Shown piece after piece: positions 1-8,187 of a DNA stretch of 64,000 nucleotides (its first letter is position 1; each line of letters starts with the position of its first letter). This DNA comes from Bacteroidaceae bacterium. Its GTDB lineage: Bacteria; Bacteroidota; Bacteroidia; Bacteroidales; Bacteroidaceae. Position numbers and translations under genes: made by a program. The notes under the pieces are model-generated. The model was given only the letters and a program-made list of their open reading frames with translations. It made no database searches and had not been told where the DNA came from. The stretch covers positions 1 through 64,000 of the forward strand of contig JAGCPY010000061.1 in assembly GCA_017965425.1 (NCBI GenBank). The letters run 5' to 3'.

Positions 1-591
1 ATAGTTGTTTTTGGTTGAACGACAAAACATTGCGGTGGTTTTATCGTCCCTGTTTGTCCCTTTTTGTTCTTTATCTTGATGTCTCATGATGATGGTGCAT
101 GAAAGGCGATTGCGGCGCGCTGGGCTGTAGTAATTTTGCATTGTCAAACCAAGAGAAGTGGCTCAAACCCTTAAGAGAAGAAACCTAAGAGTTGGTTGAA
201 GAGTGTTAGCGCTTTTGCCAATGGCTTGGGTGGTTCCCTTTTCTTTGGCATTGATAATGACGGCACGAAGAAGAAGGTGGTGGTGAAGTAGCAAATCATT
301 CCACCTTATTATAATGTTCGCATGCAGCACTCGGCTCATGCGGACATTTTCTTCTGCAATTTGCTGCTGTACTTGTTCAGACATCAAATGCAGCTATCAA
401 TTGGCGTCGTGAACACCTTTGAAAGATGGCAAATACCAATAGAAAAGCATAAAAACATCCCGTTTTTAGCCTCCGTACAAGAAAAACAAGGCAATCGTTG
501 CACGCGTTCCACGAAAAATGATTACTTTTGCATTGGTTTAATATGTAAATCTTTCCAAAAGTTATTATCGACAACCTTAATAAATGTTTTT
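1..591. other. Non-coding stretch at window start, nothing recognised
   Basis: No open frame here resembles a known family. A 74-codon minus-strand frame (163-387) gives an unfamiliar, low-complexity peptide and I do not call it. The stretch may be the eroded end of a neighbouring element that lies outside the window. The next gene starts at 592. Confidence 0.4.
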
Positions 592-2214
592 ATGAAACAA
601 ATAATCCTTGCAATGTTTGCAGCCGTAGCGCTCCTGTTAGGCATGGGCGCTTGCAAAGATTCTGATGACCCTGCAATCTCCAGCCGGCAGGAGATCGAAG
701 AGAGCCTCATCGGTCTGTGGTACGAGGAGTTCGACTATGAGGACGTCACCGAGGACGGCAAGCCCTTCAACCATGCCCTGATTGCCGTGGAGGCCAAAGC
801 CGACCACACGGGCTACGTCGCGCTGGCCGTGTTCGACGATGAATTCAACGAGCCGCTTGAGATTTACGGCGGTCCTACGGATGCCCCGTTCACATGGCAG
901 GTGACAGACAAAGGACATGTCACCCTGACAGACCCGAATACAGGCACGAGCATCAAGTTGGCTCCTACGCGCAGTGACGGGAACCACAGCGACTTTGTCG
1001 ATATTGGTCAGATTGATATGAATTGTACGCAGGGTAGCGTCGCCTTCAGCAATGCTTCCCATTCTGGCTCGCTAAAAAGGGCTGGAAGCAATAAGAGCAA
1101 TTTGATTCAGGACTGGATGGCGAAGTCCACCCTCCCACGAGCCTGCATCACCGACAGTATACCTGTGGAGCTTTTCCCCGATTATATGAACTACGTGTTC
1201 AACTACCCATCCATAGACCCCTACGGCAATCCCTGCACACTCAGCGGAACCATCACGGTCAACAAGTCGCTGCTGAGCGAGAACAAGCCCTTCAACGGCA
1301 TCCTGCTCTTCAACCATTTCACCATCTACGCCACCACGCAGGCACCTTCACGCGGAGCCGTCGAGTTCCCGACGGGAGCCGCCTTCACAGACTTCATCAT
1401 CGTCGCCCCCGACTACTACGGCTTCGGCATCACGGAGAAAGAGCCGCAGGCCTATTGTATCTCACGAGTCAACGGCCGCAATTCCCTCGATGCCTACCTC
1501 GCTGCCAAGCGGCTGATAGAAGACCTGAAGGTGAAGAAAGGCAAAGACTTCGTCATCGCAGGCTATTCGGAGGGCGGGCAGACAACAATGGCCGTGCTGC
1601 GCGAGATTGCTGAACGCCATCCCGAGATAAAGGTCAAACGTGCCTTCGCCGGCGCCGGACCCTACGACATCAATTCGATGTACGATGCCATCACCAAGGG
1701 TGTCACCGAGATGCCCAGCACCGTCTGCAACCTGCTCTATGCCTACAACCACTTCTTCCGTCTGGGGTTTGACATCCACGACTATCTGAAGGATCCCGTG
1801 GCCAGCCACTTCGACGAGTGGTTCCTCAGCAAGAAATACAAGCGCCTGGCTCTTGACTTGGAGCTTATCAAGACCCAGAAGACGAGTGACTTCTGCACCG
1901 CTGCCGTGCTCGATAACGGCAGTACCCTGTCGCGCCGGTTCAAGGCCGCCTTCAGCGAGGATGCCCTCACCAGCGGCTGGACACCCCGCAGCGACTTCGA
2001 CGTCATGCTTTTCCACGATACCGATGACGATGTCGTTCCGGTGGAGAACTTTTATGTCATGAGCAAGTTCCTCAAAGATCACGGTGTCAAGACACAAGAG
2101 TTTGTCGGTAAGTACAGCTCCGAAGTGACCAAGGAACTCGGCATCACCAACCATGAGGTATCTGGCGTTACCTTTTTCCTCAGGATTATCGAGTGGATAA
2201 CGGCGAACTATTGA
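592..2214 (+). CDS. Secreted lipoprotein, alpha/beta-hydrolase (esterase/lipase-like)
   Basis: A 540-residue lipoprotein. I chose the ATG at 592 because it opens a clean signal peptide with a lipobox (GMGAC, lipidated Cys about residue 21); the open frame extends upstream but gives no plausible signal. Residues 25-150 look like a small lipocalin-type beta domain. The rest is an alpha/beta-hydrolase with a nucleophile elbow GYSEGG (Ser about 326), an acidic HDTDDD turn near 475-480 and a candidate catalytic His in NHEVSG near 521. This arrangement is known in Bacteroidetes secretory lipase-like proteins. The substrate cannot be read from sequence. It stands alone, with non-coding DNA on both sides. 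Confidence 0.8.
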   Translation: MKQIILAMFAAVALLLGMGACKDSDDPAISSRQEIEESLIGLWYEEFDYEDVTEDGKPFNHALIAVEAKADHTGYVALAVFDDEFNEPLEIYGGPTDAPFTWQVTDKGHVTLTDPNTGTSIKLAPTRSDGNHSDFVDIGQIDMNCTQGSVAFSNASHSGSLKRAGSNKSNLIQDWMAKSTLPRACITDSIPVELFPDYMNYVFNYPSIDPYGNPCTLSGTITVNKSLLSENKPFNGILLFNHFTIYATTQAPSRGAVEFPTGAAFTDFIIVAPDYYGFGITEKEPQAYCISRVNGRNSLDAYLAAKRLIEDLKVKKGKDFVIAGYSEGGQTTMAVLREIAERHPEIKVKRAFAGAGPYDINSMYDAITKGVTEMPSTVCNLLYAYNHFFRLGFDIHDYLKDPVASHFDEWFLSKKYKRLALDLELIKTQKTSDFCTAAVLDNGSTLSRRFKAAFSEDALTSGWTPRSDFDVMLFHDTDDDVVPVENFYVMSKFLKDHGVKTQEFVGKYSSEVTKELGITNHEVSGVTFFLRIIEWITANY

Positions 2215-2319
2215 CACGGGAAGCGACCAAACAGATGCGCACATGTATACACAATCGTGTCAAGTCCAGTTTCTTGAGGCCATGAAGCCCTTACGCTTTT
2301 GAAGATGTTTACGCGCATA

Positions 2320-2499
2320 CTATGATTCTTGTTTAGTCAGATGCCAATTGTGGCAGAAAGGACAACGATAGACACGACGCTCTTGACGTGCTCCGCTACG
2401 TGAGTGCCGACAAGAGGCCATTGCAAGCATCGCAGCAATCTTGTCACGATACGATATTTTTCCTGTTGCTTCACAAACAGATGCGGCAGTTGACTTCAT
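2320..2499 (-). CDS. Small CxxC-x-H putative zinc-ribbon protein
   Basis: A 59-residue basic protein if the ATG at 2499 is used; the frame is open further up to 2757 but the extra N-terminus looks random and would overlap the divergent toxin-antitoxin promoter. The C-terminal YRCPFCHNWHL resembles small Bacteroidetes proteins that end in a CPxC-xx-WHLT motif and are common in mobile regions. No function is known to me. The ribosome-binding site is weak, so the start and expression are uncertain. Confidence 0.4.
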   Translation of the reverse strand: MKSTAASVCEATGKISYRDKIAAMLAMASCRHSRSGARQERRVYRCPFCHNWHLTKQES

Positions 2500-2664
2500 A
2501 TTATCCCATTGGATGATAAGTGAAGAATTGATAACGCGTACAAAGGTACAGAGAATTAAGCACATTATGGCTACAATAAGCATGAAAAGGTGTCGAAGTA
2601 CCCCTATTTTAGCCTCTGCAATCACTTTTTCGGCGCTTAATGCTTCATTTTGACTCCTTTTTAG

Positions 2665-2672
2665 TATTTTTG
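2665..2672 (+). promoter_or_regulatory. Candidate -7 box of the toxin-antitoxin operon
   Basis: TATTTTTG matches the Bacteroidetes TAnnTTTG element and lies about 70 nt before the antitoxin start. A TTTG at 2649-2652 is closer than the usual 19-21 nt spacing, so the -33 element is uncertain. Confidence 0.35.
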
Positions 2673-2741
2673 CAACGGATTCCGCTCTGAATGCGGTTTC
2701 CAAAGACACAATAGTAATCGTAACAATCGGATTCAAGACAC

Positions 2742-2945
2742 ATGGCAACTTATACAATTACATTGAACGAGCGAACCTCCGCTGGTAAGGCACTTATGGC
2801 TTATCTGGAGGCATTGGGCGTGCTCGTCTCCAAGGTCACACCAAAGGCTAAGAGCAGTTACTTGCGTTCTCAAGAAGACAAACAGGCTGGTCGCGTAGAA
2901 AAATTCTCCTCATCAGAGGAAATGTTCAAGTCTTTAGGTATCTAA
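2742..2945 (+). CDS. Type II antitoxin, RelB/DUF2683-like
   Basis: A 67-residue protein with a short N-terminal strand (ATYTITLNERT) followed by helices, the usual shape of ribbon-helix-helix antitoxins that precede YafQ/RelE toxins in Bacteroidetes. The C-terminal half (SSSEEMFKSLGI) is polar and would wrap the toxin. The stop is 6 nt before the toxin start, so the two are co-transcribed and probably translationally coupled. Such antitoxins normally repress their own promoter, alone or with the toxin. Confidence 0.75.
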   Translation: MATYTITLNERTSAGKALMAYLEALGVLVSKVTPKAKSSYLRSQEDKQAGRVEKFSSSEEMFKSLGI

Positions 2946-2951
2946 TCATCC

Positions 2952-3224
2952 ATGTACGAGATCGGAATGACCAAGACGTTCCGCAAAGACACGGAACGAT
3001 GTCGCAAGCGTGGGTATGACATGGAACTGCTCAAGACCGCCATACGTTTGCTTGAAGCTGACGGTCAACTTCCAAAGAGTTACTACCCTCATAAACTTTC
3101 GGCTCAATATGGCGGATGTTGGGAATGTCACATAAAGCCTGACTGGCTCTTGATTTGGGAGCAGAACGATACAGAACTGACTCTCTTGTTCACAGGAACA
3201 GGTACTCATTCCGACTTGTTCTGA
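2952..3224 (+). CDS. Type II toxin, YafQ/RelE-family mRNA interferase
   Basis: A 90-residue RelE-fold protein. Family hallmarks are the N-terminal TKTFRKDTERCRKRGYD helix, the YYPHKLSAQYGGCWECHI segment (core strand with conserved His and Cys-His) and the DWLLIWEQND strand near residue 60. YafQ-type toxins cut mRNA in the ribosomal A site; activity here is inferred from family. It follows the antitoxin by 6 nt. Length and catalytic region look complete, so the pair is probably functional and may stabilise this accessory region. Confidence 0.85.
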   Translation: MYEIGMTKTFRKDTERCRKRGYDMELLKTAIRLLEADGQLPKSYYPHKLSAQYGGCWECHIKPDWLLIWEQNDTELTLLFTGTGTHSDLF

Positions 3225-3419
3225 ATGGACATAAGACTGCGCTCGACCTTTGGTCGCTTCAAGCCTGAAGAACGTCCACTTTTGATTCTTGTTTCAGATA
3301 ACGATTTCCCCCGCTCGGCATCCCGAAGGGTGTCGCTTACCTTAGCAAAAATACGTCGAACAGCGTAAGCGAAGTAGATTGCTCATGTTTTTTCATTCTA
3401 AGAGAAACAAAATAGTATT

Positions 3420-3770
3420 ATGACTCGAAAGGAAATCATAGACAAGCTTGATTGCGTTGAAAGGGAGGTGAAGGAAATCAGGGAGTATCTTTCGCAGAGT
3501 GAGGTAGGAGCGGTTACGCATGTAGATTTTCCATTAGCCATTGAGCCAGACTTCAAATTGGAATATACGTTAGAGGATTTGTACAGAGAGTTTGGCAGCA
3601 AGAAATCTTTGGCTCACCGATTAAAGACGGCTCTCCAAAAGCGAAATATCAAAACCTTGGAAGGTTTTCTGTCACTCACGCCAGGCGAATTGTTAGATTT
3701 GGAAAACGTCGGCTACGACACATTGCTTCGCACTAAAAAGGCTTTGAGTAGGTTGGGGATTGATTGGTGA
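3420..3770 (+). CDS. Hypothetical protein with RpoA-CTD-like helix-hairpin-helix
   Basis: A 116-residue protein. Residues 1-30 form an amphipathic, probably coiled-coil helix (KLDCVEREVKEIREYL). Residues 70-116 (LTPGELLDLENVGYDTLLRTKKAL) match the helix-hairpin-helix pattern of the RNA polymerase alpha C-terminal domain, which binds DNA or protein. Small proteins of this kind occur in Bacteroidetes accessory DNA; no function is established to my knowledge. It is followed by a strong bidirectional hairpin. Confidence 0.5.
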   Translation: MTRKEIIDKLDCVEREVKEIREYLSQSEVGAVTHVDFPLAIEPDFKLEYTLEDLYREFGSKKSLAHRLKTALQKRNIKTLEGFLSLTPGELLDLENVGYDTLLRTKKALSRLGIDW

Positions 3771-3837
3771 ATGAAAGGTTATCGAGCAAACTATATGTGT
3801 TATAGGACAAGGAAAGTGTATTGTGCCACATTTAATA

Positions 3838-3875
3838 TTAGGGGGCGGTTCTTGGTTCATAGAACTGCCCCCTAA
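3838..3875. terminator. Strong hairpin between converging genes
   Basis: A 15-bp stem (TTAGGGGGCGGTTCT pairing with AGAACTGCCCCCTAA, one G-T wobble) closes an 8-nt loop. It separates the plus-strand HhH gene from the 3' end of the minus-strand RES gene and can serve both as a terminator. Confidence 0.75.
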
Positions 3876-3891
3876 TCTGTACTATCATGGG

Positions 3892-5100
3892 TTATACTCC
3901 AAAAACATTTTCAAGATTTACTCCAGCTGTAGAAAAAAACGATTCAATTGTAGCTTTCATTTGGACTTCGGCTCCATTGTCTATAGAATGCACCAAGAGT
4001 TGTTCTGTATCTTCTTTCCATTTCCTTACACTTGTTGGATCCATGATGTTTATGATATCTTCTTTGTCGGATTTTATCTCTTTAAGAGGTGAATTCTGAT
4101 TATTCAATTGCCCATACGCATAACTCTCAAACATAGGTATTGTATAGTCCTTTCCCACAAAACGAATAATTTCATCTGAAAGTGGTGAGTGTATTCCATT
4201 TTCATTACTAATCATGGTGACTTTCAACTCCTTTATCCTTTTACGCATCTGTTTCCAGATAATGGTATCATTTTCGTTGAATCCTAGATAATCAAAGGAG
4301 CAAGTTATTTGTCCCTCGTTCAGTTTTCCTTTTACAACATACAGAAGTTTCATGTGTTGTTTTACGAAATCTGGTCTAATAGCAAGATTGTATGTGCTAC
4401 CTAACATTTTTACACTCGGATATATTATAGCGTCCGTTTGGTATATCCCATTCATGGTCGCTTTCTGTAGATTGAGAATGCTATGCGCTATGGCTCCCGA
4501 TAAATAGTAGATATACTTATTTTCAGCAAATGGACTTTTCGCATCATGTGGTATGGAAAAGACTTTTCAGATAAGGTCTGTCATCCTTCTGATACAAGGA
4601 AAGCGGTCAATGCAGTTTTTCATTTCCAAGGCCTTTTCGTCACCGTTGGCAGATAGTTCACATAATATCTTGTACGGAACACATGGATATGACAGCATGC
4701 TTGCGTTATCTTTAACAGCCCAAATACCTGCATAGAATTCGTCGCCTTCTGTAATGTCTGTTTCTAATAGTGAAGTCTTAATATCATTTGCTGCGTAGAA
4801 TGTTGGCGCGTCTAAGGTGTTCATTCGCCCTGGTTCATGGACGGAAGGAGGATACGAGAATCTCTGTGCATGCGTAATACAGTCAGAATCTCCATTCGTT
4901 TTGTTGATTTTCACACACCTGACCAAATGAGTAAATAATGTGTTGCAATTAATTTGTGGAAACAAATAACCAGACACATCTTGCATAATACTTTTTGCTT
5001 CATTACAAGATGTCACAGAACGGAGCCTTTCAATTTGACACTCAAGGTATGAGAAAGCATCGTTTGCTATGCATACAATTTCATCTTTTAATTCATCCAT
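3892..5100 (-). pseudogene. RES-domain protein interrupted by one in-frame TGA
   Basis: Two open frames on the same strand and in the same phase (5100-4567 and 4455-3892) are separated only by a TGA at 4569-4567 and 37 open codons. Read through, they make one 402-residue protein. Residues 80-125 (QRFSY, GRMN, FYAANDIKTSLLETD) and the segment after the stop (SGAIAHSILN, IIYPSVKMLGSTYNLAI) carry the Arg, Tyr, Glu and Ser positions expected in the RES fold, a family with NAD-degrading toxins and larger proteins of this length. The TGA splits the RES fold, so the protein is probably inactive unless the stop is read through or is an assembly error. The start is 66 nt beyond the distal end of the CRISPR array, on the same strand. 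No Xre-type antitoxin is beside it. Confidence 0.6.
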
Positions 5101-5166
5101 ATAATCTTATTTTCATTTAGAAAACTAACAGTTTCAGCAAGCAGCAAAAGCAGAGTTGGCACGTAG

Positions 5167-5664
5167 CTTGTAAATACCACCATTATGTATGCCTTTTACA
5201 GCGGCTGCTGTGGCATAGCCGAGTTGGAGAGTCTTGTAAAAACCACCAATTTTTAAGCCTTTTACAGCAAGAATTCTGTAATAGTTTTTTCAAAGATACT
5301 TGTAAAAACCACCAATTTTTAAGCCTTTTACAGCCGACACGCCGACGTGTCAGTTCTGGCAGTGCTTGTAAATACCACCAATTTTTAAGCCTTTTACAGC
5401 GGAAGGCGAGGTGTTTGGAATCGCGGACGCCTTGTAAATACCACCAATTTTTAAGCCTTTTACAGCATCATAAATCTCGCTTCATCAAGTCTTGCACTTG
5501 TAAATACCACCAATTTTTAAGCCTTTTACAGCACTGGTCGGACTTGTTGCGCACACAGAACGCTTGTAAATACCACCAATTTTTAAGCCTTTTACAGCTG
5601 TGCCGCAGGCGGATGTCGTATTGACAGCCTTGTAAATACCACCAATTTTTAAGCCTTTTACAGC
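5167..5664 (-). CRISPR. CRISPR array, 8 repeats of 36 nt, 7 spacers of 30 nt
   Basis: Repeats occupy 5167-5202, 5233-5268, 5299-5334, 5365-5400, 5431-5466, 5497-5532, 5563-5598 and 5629-5664. Every spacer is exactly 30 nt and all seven differ. The five repeats nearest the nuclease gene are identical; the next two share one change (T to A at repeat base 9, plus strand), and the last (5167-5202) has a scrambled centre. This polarity makes 5664 the young end and 5167 the trailer, so the array reads on the minus strand with the nuclease gene. In that sense a repeat starts GCTGTAAAAGGCTT and ends GGTATTTACAAG, with a possible 6-bp TGTAAA/TTTACA end stem. The first repeat contains the nuclease stop codon; there is no leader. 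No spacer match inside this window was noticed by eye. Confidence 0.97.
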
Positions 5665-7475
5665 CCATCTAATCTAAGATGTTGATGGTTAGAATGGTGA
5701 TACTCATTTGGTACTATTGAAACGGATTCTAAGCTCTCACAATTCTTCTTGGCAGAAGATTCGGTAACTGCTTTAGCTACGTTTCTATGCTTTCCCGCAT
5801 GATGATTACAATTTTTACGTCCAACGCCACCATTGTGACGATTAACGGACGAGAATTTTAATGTTTTGTGAGATGTTCCCAAGAAATAAGCCACATCCCT
5901 GTCTTTGAGCCGACTATCTTTAAACTTCGCTATGCCTTTTTCTTCGAGTTTACAGAAGATAGGATAATCGACTTTCATACGTTCTATATCATAGTCTTTT
6001 AGTTCTTCGCTTTCTGGTCTGAGGTGTTGCAAGTTAAATGCTGAAAGCATATCTCGCTGGTGGGTTCGTCCAATTGATAAGGTTACGGTACGCTCATTCA
6101 ACTCATGTTTTGTAAACTTCCCAATGGTAAAGTCAAACTGTGTCGCAGCATTCTTGATTTCAACCTTATGGAATTTACCCCCTAAAGAGCGTACCTTGTT
6201 TTGCAAAATACTGACAAACATTGCTGGAGCATGATGTGCAACTGACTTGCCAAAGCGTCGCTTACATCGTATTTTCCCATTTTTGCCCCTTTTAGTTTCT
6301 TTTGCACGTTTAGCCCAACTATCAATAGGGTTGTTCTCTACGATAAATTCATCTCCTTGGGACAGCAAGGCATTTGCCATATCTATATGTTGCTGCTTAC
6401 GGATTGCGGCCTGCTTTCTGTAAAGTTCCCGTCGTTCTAACTTCAAACGTTTGTAGCGATTGGAAAAAGTCCATTTCCTACGTTCACCTTTTTCCCGCTT
6501 TTTGTATGTTTTGTCTTCGTTAAAGAAATCTGGATTAGTGTCGCGTTTGCTTCTGTCCATCTTACGATTGATGCGCCATAAATCGTGCTCTATGCTATCA
6601 CATCTATCTGCGAGTTTATCCAAGGAAACACCTTGCAATGAAGATACTGCAATAGTAGAAGGGCCAACATCAATTCCCACAGTACCATTGCCCAGTGAGC
6701 GGTTCTTTTGCGGTTTCTCTCCTTTTATAGTAAGCTGTACATAATATTTGTATTTGCCACGTATGTATTCTCTGGAAACAATTATCTTCCTAACACTGCT
6801 TAAACCACCCTTAAGAGCATACATTTCATACTCTGTCAGTTCTTTATCTGGGTTAATAGGCAGGTGGATGAACTTTGCATGACTTCGTTGTTTCCCATTG
6901 ATGTTAAAAGACAACATCATGTGAGTCAAGTCCAAGACAAAACCGCTAAAGCCTTTATTATTCCGACAACCAAATGTATTAAGTTCGCCTTCTTCCTTAA
7001 ATGATATACGTTTGCTTTTAGAATCATAAATACGCTTTTCCCACGCTTGCTGAATTCGCAAGCCAAGTTCTTCGAGTATGGACGCATTGATGCCCAGCGA
7101 GCCATAGGTTAATCCGCTACCGATATTTCGGTTCTTAAACTTGGGAACAAAGTCAGAGATTCCGTTAGAAGCTTTTTTACCAGAATTTTTAGAACGACGT
7201 GAATAAGTGTATGGGAACTTGACAATAGCAGGATTGCCGTTCCTATCACAGAAGTCCTTGAAAGTGATTGGATGATGCTCCCAGAAATCCCGTTTCTCGT
7301 CATTGTCCTTGCAATCACGATATACTTTTTGCTGCGATAGGTAGATGTAATGATGAAGAAGTTTTCGCTGCACCATATTATATATACGGCGCAGATGCTC
7401 ATACCTTTTGTTGAGGATGTCTGCTTGCCACGGCTCAACTTTCAAAGGCAGTGTCAATACGAATTCTTCTATCAT
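5658..7475 (-). CDS. TnpB/Cas12-like RuvC nuclease of a compact type V-like CRISPR system
   Basis: A 605-residue single-effector candidate. The N-terminus (FVLTLPLKVEPWQADILNKRYEHLRRIYN) matches the start of TnpB and small Cas12 proteins. RuvC motif I is GTVGIDVG (Asp269), motif II is EFIVENNP (Glu380) and motif III is HQRDMLSAFNL (Asp475), so the catalytic triad is intact. Residues 290-360 form a long basic helical region. The zinc-ribbon position between motifs II and III (443-475) has lost all four expected cysteines. After motif III come about 120 residues, longer than in ordinary TnpB; the last 60 are His-, Lys- and Asn-rich and may be shaped by an RNA encoded in the same DNA. Length exceeds TnpB (about 400) and is near small Cas12 types. 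The last seven bases lie in the first CRISPR repeat. No transposon ends or TnpA are visible. A guide-directed DNA nuclease role is inferred from family and context; subtype unassigned. Confidence 0.9.
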   Translation of the reverse strand: MIEEFVLTLPLKVEPWQADILNKRYEHLRRIYNMVQRKLLHHYIYLSQQKVYRDCKDNDEKRDFWEHHPITFKDFCDRNGNPAIVKFPYTYSRRSKNSGKKASNGISDFVPKFKNRNIGSGLTYGSLGINASILEELGLRIQQAWEKRIYDSKSKRISFKEEGELNTFGCRNNKGFSGFVLDLTHMMLSFNINGKQRSHAKFIHLPINPDKELTEYEMYALKGGLSSVRKIIVSREYIRGKYKYYVQLTIKGEKPQKNRSLGNGTVGIDVGPSTIAVSSLQGVSLDKLADRCDSIEHDLWRINRKMDRSKRDTNPDFFNEDKTYKKREKGERRKWTFSNRYKRLKLERRELYRKQAAIRKQQHIDMANALLSQGDEFIVENNPIDSWAKRAKETKRGKNGKIRCKRRFGKSVAHHAPAMFVSILQNKVRSLGGKFHKVEIKNAATQFDFTIGKFTKHELNERTVTLSIGRTHQRDMLSAFNLQHLRPESEELKDYDIERMKVDYPIFCKLEEKGIAKFKDSRLKDRDVAYFLGTSHKTLKFSSVNRHNGGVGRKNCNHHAGKHRNVAKAVTESSAKKNCESLESVSIVPNEYHHSNHQHLRLDGL

Positions 7476-7504
7476 AGATTAAGTTTCAATGCTCTAACAT
7501 GTTG

Positions 7505-7512
7505 CAAAAATA
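7505..7512 (-). promoter_or_regulatory. Candidate promoter of the nuclease-array unit
   Basis: On the minus strand TATTTTTG matches TAnnTTTG, 30 nt upstream of the nuclease start at 7475. A TTTG at 7528-7525 sits only 12 nt further up, less than the usual 19-21 nt, so the -33 part is unsure. With no leader at the array, this may be the only promoter driving both nuclease and crRNAs. Confidence 0.4.
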
Positions 7513-7640
7513 GGCAAAAATCTCCAAAGTATCGCAGAAAAACCAAAAATTATAGTTAATAGGGACTCTTTTCGTGCCTTTTTTCCCTAAAACGTTTCTA
7601 TTCGTATGGTTCTCTCCGTTTTTATATGTAATTTTATATG

Positions 7641-7648
7641 TAATTTTG
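7641..7648 (+). promoter_or_regulatory. Candidate -7 box for the 7672 ORF
   Basis: TAATTTTG fits TAnnTTTG and lies 24 nt before the ATG at 7672. It diverges from the nuclease promoter about 130 nt away. No clear -33 TTTG is seen. Confidence 0.3.
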
Positions 7649-7671
7649 CCCGTAGTAAACGAAGGAACATA

Positions 7672-7923
7672 ATGCATATCCGTTATTTCTCTGAAAGAAC
7701 AATCTGTCAACTGAAACCACAGCAGGGATTATCAGAACCTTGTCAACGTCGGGCGCTTGATGTGACATTGGCCTGCAAGTTGACGTTAACTTATGGCCAG
7801 TTTCATTCGGCAATGCTTCATAGGGAGTTGTTCATGGGTGAAAAGAAGACTTCCTATCAGCAGGCAGAGCGAATGGCGGTAATTACACTCAGTCCCACCA
7901 CGATAGCAACTTATATTCCCTAA
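7672..7923 (+). CDS. Hypothetical small protein divergent to the nuclease
   Basis: An 83-residue frame whose ATG at 7672 is preceded by GAAGGA at good spacing. I do not recognise the family. It is Cys-, Gln- and Arg-containing with no clear membrane segment. Just after its stop another frame (7925-8086) stays open for 53 codons and ends in ADVIIRADAGK, faintly like a DDE-transposase strand, so the area could be a decayed insertion sequence rather than a gene. It is the only open frame between the nuclease and the AraC gene and could be tested as an accessory partner. Confidence 0.3.
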   Translation: MHIRYFSERTICQLKPQQGLSEPCQRRALDVTLACKLTLTYGQFHSAMLHRELFMGEKKTSYQQAERMAVITLSPTTIATYIP

Positions 7924-8187
7924 TGAGGTGGTAGAGGTGGAAGGCTTTCTGCTGGCGAAGACTTACAATGGAGAGTATAGCCCTGTCTCTGTCGCCCTTC
8001 TGCTGTGCATTCTTCTCAATTATCCTTTTGCTAAAAACTCAAGAAACTCTGCCGATGTTATTATACGCGCTGATGCGGGAAAATAATTGCTGAACACGCA
8101 GAATTAAGAAAAAAGAACCGAATATATCTTCCTGAACTCCATGATTGATTGTCAAGTTGGTGAACATATCCACAAGTTTTGACGGCA

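Noticed and set aside
5101-5166. A possible ninth repeat-spacer unit between the last repeat and the RES start (also exactly 66 nt)
   Set aside because: The 36 nt where a repeat would lie (5101-5136) show no convincing match to the repeat; the equal length is probably chance.
5415-5668. Open frames across the CRISPR array with a repeated CKRLKNWWYLQ or CKYHQFLSLLQ peptide
   Set aside because: The 66-nt repeat period is divisible by three, so frames stay open automatically. This is array DNA, not a repeat protein.
5658-7475. Ordinary IS200/IS605-type TnpB insertion next to an unrelated array
   Set aside because: No TnpA, no transposon end hairpins, and the gene overlaps the first repeat exactly.
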